The position numbers and the translations under genes were made by a program. A stretch of DNA of 8,519 bases from an uncultured Eggerthellaceae bacterium. GTDB lineage: Bacteria > Actinomycetota > Coriobacteriia > Coriobacteriales > Eggerthellaceae. The notes beneath the pieces are model-generated. The model saw only the letters and a program-made list of their open reading frames with translations, made no database searches and was not told the DNA's origin. Numbering within the stretch: position 1 is the first letter of the stretch; the number at the start of each line of letters is the position of its first letter. The DNA lies in the NCBI GenBank assembly GCA_934631995.1, contig CAKTYF010000079.1:1-8519 (forward strand), given 5' to 3'. Shown here in pieces: positions 6,418 to 8,519 of this stretch.

Positions 6418-7638
6418 ATGAACATGACGGGTTCCGAGCACTTGGCAGTAATCAAGGTCGTCGGCGTAGGCGGCGGCGGAACCAATGCGGTGAACCGCAT
6501 GGTCGAAGCAGGCGTTCAGGGTGTTGAATTTATTGCCATCAACACCGACAATCAGGCTTTGGTTATGTCCAATGCCGATCGCACGATTCACATTGGCGAT
6601 GAACTGACGCGCGGTTTGGGAGCGGGCGCGAATCCCGAGATTGGCTGCCAGGCTGCCGAGGAAAGCCGCGCAGAGATTCGCGAAGCTTTGGGCGATGCCG
6701 ATATGGTGTTCGTTACCGCAGGCGAAGGCGGCGGCACGGGCACGGGCGCTGCTCCTATCATCGCCGAGATTGCGCGTGAGGAAATTGGCGCTCTTACGGT
6801 TGGCATTGTTACTAAGCCGTTCTCGTTCGAAGGTCGTACGCGTCGCAACCAGGCAGAGCAGGGCATTGACCTGCTGTCTCAGAAGGTTGACACGCTCATT
6901 GTTATCCCGAACGATCGTCTTCTTGAAATCGTTGAGAAGAAAACCAGCATGATTGACGCGTTCCGCATTGCCGACGATACGCTGCGTCAGGGCATCCAGG
7001 GCGTGACCGATCTGATCACGATTCCCGGCTTGATCAACCTTGACTTTGCAGACATTCGTACCGTTATGAAGGATGCCGGTACCGCTATGATGGGCATTGG
7101 CATTGCTTCGGGCGAGAATCGTGCGCTCGAAGCCGCTCAGCAGGCAACGAACTCCAGCTTGCTGGAGGCTTCCATTGCTGGTGCAACGCGCGTGCTGTTC
7201 TCCATTGCGGGCGGTCCCGACCTTACGCTGGCGGAAGTCGATGAAGCCGCTCGTACCGTTGAGGCTTGTGCCGATGAGAACGCCAACATCATTTACGGCC
7301 AGATTATCGATGAGCGCATGGAAGACAATGTGCGCATCACGGTTATTGCAACGGGCTTCAAGTCTCAGGCAAGCCAGTCTTCCATGGACTTCTCCAACAA
7401 GAACCTGTTCTCGTCCACGGAACCTTCGTACGCGGCCAGCACGTCTCAGTACAACACGCAGACAGCTGCTAAGCCGGCGGCAACTTCGTCGTACACGTCG
7501 CAGTACGCAAACACCGCTGCGGCGAAGCCTGCAGCGAGCACGCCTGCATACGGCGCGCCTACCAGCAGCTATTCTGCAAATGCTAACCGCTTCGCCGATG
7601 AGGATTACATCCCCGATTTCCTGCGCCGCCAGCGCTAA
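6418..7638 (+). CDS. ftsZ: FtsZ, tubulin-like division ring GTPase
   Basis: A 406-residue cytoplasmic GTPase that polymerises at midcell and organises the divisome. The nucleotide-binding domain has IKVVGVGGGGTNAVNRM at about 12-28 and the tubulin signature AGEGGGTGTG at 101-110; Glu103 replaces the common Met, as in other actinobacteria. The synergy T7 loop is NLDFADIRTVM from 207, with Asp209 and Asp212 for GTP hydrolysis across the subunit interface. The C-terminal globular domain ends near residue 318. A linker of about 75 residues rich in Ala, Ser, Thr, Pro and Tyr follows, containing a tandem repeat at 342-378, and then the conserved C-terminal peptide EDYIPDFLRRQR, the docking site for membrane anchors. 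With no ftsA nearby, SepF is the anchor expected from related actinobacteria; it is not in this window. The stop is TAA and pgeF follows after 10 bases. Confidence 0.98.
   Translation: MNMTGSEHLAVIKVVGVGGGGTNAVNRMVEAGVQGVEFIAINTDNQALVMSNADRTIHIGDELTRGLGAGANPEIGCQAAEESRAEIREALGDADMVFVTAGEGGGTGTGAAPIIAEIAREEIGALTVGIVTKPFSFEGRTRRNQAEQGIDLLSQKVDTLIVIPNDRLLEIVEKKTSMIDAFRIADDTLRQGIQGVTDLITIPGLINLDFADIRTVMKDAGTAMMGIGIASGENRALEAAQQATNSSLLEASIAGATRVLFSIAGGPDLTLAEVDEAARTVEACADENANIIYGQIIDERMEDNVRITVIATGFKSQASQSSMDFSNKNLFSSTEPSYAASTSQYNTQTAAKPAATSSYTSQYANTAAAKPAASTPAYGAPTSSYSANANRFADEDYIPDFLRRQR
7441..7551 (+). repeat. Tandem repeat in the FtsZ linker (two units of 18-19 codons)
   Basis: Residues 342-359 (TSQYNTQTAAKPAATSSY) and 360-378 (TSQYANTAAAKPAASTPAY) are adjacent imperfect copies, both starting TSQY with AAKPAA in the middle and ending in Tyr. 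Many matching codons differ at the third base, so the duplication is either old or shaped by selection on the peptide rather than a recent DNA slippage. It lies entirely in the disordered linker between the globular domain and the C-terminal peptide. Confidence 0.7.
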
Positions 7639-7648
7639 GTGATGCGCC

Positions 7649-8485
7649 ATGGCGTGCCTGAATCGGCTGCCTTATCCGCATTTGGAGCAGCATACGGTTA
7701 ATGCCATATCTTTTCTGACAGACGACGCTCTTGCGTCGTCTGTTGGCGTTTATGCCGGGTTTACGTTGCGCTTCGGTGGCGTGAGCAAGCCGCCTTATGA
7801 TTCGCTGAATTTGGCAACGCATGTAAACGACGATGCGTTCGCCGTAGCTCAAAACAGGCAGCTTCTTCTTAATGCGCTGGGTTTTTCCCAGGCGCCTGTG
7901 CTGGTGCCGAACCAGATTCACGGCACGAATCTGGTTACGGTGGATTGTGGCAGTTCGGAAGCGTGGGATACGTATGCGCAGCAAGCAGCAGAAGGGGCCG
8001 ATGGCGTTATCGTTAACGTTACCGAAAAAGCAGCGCTCCTCTGCTTCGCCGATTGTCTTCCCGCGATTGTCGTGTCTCCTTCGGGACGTTTCGCGGTACT
8101 CCACGCGGGGTGGCGTGGAGCGTTGGCGGGCATCGTGGGGAAAGCCGTGCGCGAAATGACGCTCCAAGACGAAAAAGCGGGCTTCAATGTGGGCGCGGCT
8201 TCCTATAACCTTTACATCGGCCCTCATATCTGCGCTTCGTGTTTCGAAGTTTCCGCAGAGATTGCGCGACAATTTAGTGAAGCATACGGTTCTGCGGTAT
8301 TGTTGGATGGGCGACATGTTGATCTTGCCGCTGCTGTTGCTATCGATGCCCAGCGGTCGGGTCTTGACCCCCAGCGAGTGGTTTGCGCGAATGAGTGCAC
8401 GGTATGCAACGGCGATCGGCTGTTCTCATATAGAGCAAGCGGCGGCGTCTGCGGGCGCCAAGGCGCTTTCGGAATAAGGAGATAG
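7649..8485 (+). CDS. pgeF: PgeF/YlmD (YfiH, DUF152) peptidoglycan editing factor
   Basis: A 278-residue cytoplasmic protein of the multicopper-polyphenol-oxidase-like (laccase-domain, YfiH) family. In E. coli, PgeF hydrolyses UDP-MurNAc-L-Ser, clearing precursors made when MurC uses serine in place of alanine. Visible family motifs are GFTLRFGGVSKPPYDSLNL at about 37-55, PNQIHG with His91, GADGVIVN, CFADCLPAIVVSP with Cys136, LHAGWRGALAGI with His152, IGPHICASCFEVS and, near the end, SYRASGGVCGRQGAFG. His91, Cys136 and His152 align with the metal-binding triad of the family. ATG 7649 lies 10 bases after the ftsZ stop without a clear ribosome site, so coupling to ftsZ translation is likely; in-frame TTG 7682 is an alternative. 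A perfect 11-bp stem-loop lies at codons 24-32. ftsZ followed by ylmD is a common order in Gram-positive bacteria. Linkage with murC in the same cluster fits an editing role. Confidence 0.92.
   Translation: MACLNRLPYPHLEQHTVNAISFLTDDALASSVGVYAGFTLRFGGVSKPPYDSLNLATHVNDDAFAVAQNRQLLLNALGFSQAPVLVPNQIHGTNLVTVDCGSSEAWDTYAQQAAEGADGVIVNVTEKAALLCFADCLPAIVVSPSGRFAVLHAGWRGALAGIVGKAVREMTLQDEKAGFNVGAASYNLYIGPHICASCFEVSAEIARQFSEAYGSAVLLDGRHVDLAAAVAIDAQRSGLDPQRVVCANECTVCNGDRLFSYRASGGVCGRQGAFGIRR
7718..7743 (+). other. Perfect 11-bp stem-loop inside the 5' end of pgeF
   Basis: ACAGACGACGC (7718-7728) and GCGTCGTCTGT (7733-7743) are exact reverse complements around a TCTT loop; adding two G-U pairs and a C-G pair would lengthen the stem to 14. 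It starts 79 bases after the ftsZ stop. No T-run follows on either strand, so it is not a canonical intrinsic terminator. It encodes DDALASSV in PgeF. It could lower pgeF expression relative to ftsZ, protect the ftsZ mRNA 3' end, or be chance. Confidence 0.55.
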
Positions 8486-8487
8486 AG

Positions 8488-8519
8488 ATGAGCGCAGATA
8501 AGAATTATCGTACGGTTCG
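8488..8519 (+). CDS. Start of the next gene, 3' end cut by the window
   Basis: ATG 8488 lies 2 bases after the pgeF stop and has a strong ribosome site AAGGAG at 8476-8481 with a 6-base spacer, so this is a real gene start translated from the same message. Only MSADKNYRTV and part of an eleventh codon are visible, too little to identify a family. In related Gram-positive clusters the order after ftsZ is ylmD, ylmE (YggS, PLP homeostasis) and sepF, so YggS is the best guess, by position only. Confidence 0.75.
   Translation, partial: MSADKNYRTV

Noticed and set aside
6355..7650. 431-codon open frame on the minus strand across ftsZ
   Set aside because: It mirrors ftsZ almost end to end, its composition is Arg/His/Ala-rich without domains, and ftsZ is unambiguous. 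Such frames arise from codon bias of the sense gene.
8455..8470. GCGC-CAAG-GCGC followed by TTTC near the pgeF end, as a terminator
   Set aside because: Only four base pairs and three T residues, within codons of the conserved GRQGAFG motif, and the next gene starts just downstream with a strong ribosome site.

Overview
The window is one strand-uniform stretch of a division and cell wall (dcw) cluster. In order on the + strand it holds the 3' end of murD, complete ftsW, murG, murC, murB, ftsQ, ftsZ and pgeF (ylmD/yfiH family), and the first ten codons of another gene. I see no tRNA, rRNA, CRISPR array, insertion sequence, phage gene or other sign of recent transfer. The long open frames on the minus strand and in other + frames look like shadows of these genes.

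The gene content points to an actinobacterium, most likely of the Coriobacteriia (Eggerthella/Slackia-like), but the genus cannot be read from this sequence. FtsZ carries AGEGGGTGTG, and MurG carries GGGTAGH, both as in actinobacteria rather than the usual AGMGGGTGTG and GGGTGGH. There is no ftsA between ftsQ and ftsZ, and pgeF follows ftsZ. The murC-murB-ftsQ order differs from Streptomyces and Mycobacterium, where murB is not in this place, and resembles Firmicutes-like clusters; this mixture fits an early-branching actinobacterial class. The DNA is moderately GC-rich. Six of the eight visible stop codons are TAG, two are TAA and none is TGA.

Layout: 2-337 murD end; 365-1744 ftsW; 1747-2844 murG; 2893-4335 murC; 4336-5265 murB, starting on the base after the murC stop; 5216-6220 ftsQ, overlapping murB by 50 bases; a 197-base AT-richer gap at 6221-6417 with a candidate ftsZ promoter, an overlapping dyad and a strong Shine-Dalgarno site; 6418-7638 ftsZ; 7649-8485 pgeF with a perfect 11-bp stem-loop near its 5' end; 8488 onward the next gene.

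Function: MurB makes UDP-MurNAc, MurC adds L-Ala and MurD adds D-Glu in the cytoplasm. MurG makes lipid II on the inner membrane face. FtsW polymerises lipid II at the septum, FtsQ is a scaffold of the divisome, and FtsZ forms the ring that organises it. PgeF removes mis-made precursors in which L-Ser replaces L-Ala at the MurC step. The window therefore covers precursor synthesis, quality control, polymerisation and division. I did not find an undescribed system. The items most worth a second look are the ftsZ promoter dyad, the pgeF stem-loop, the in-frame single-stop junctions (especially murC/murB), the tandem repeat in the FtsZ linker and the absence of TGA stops.
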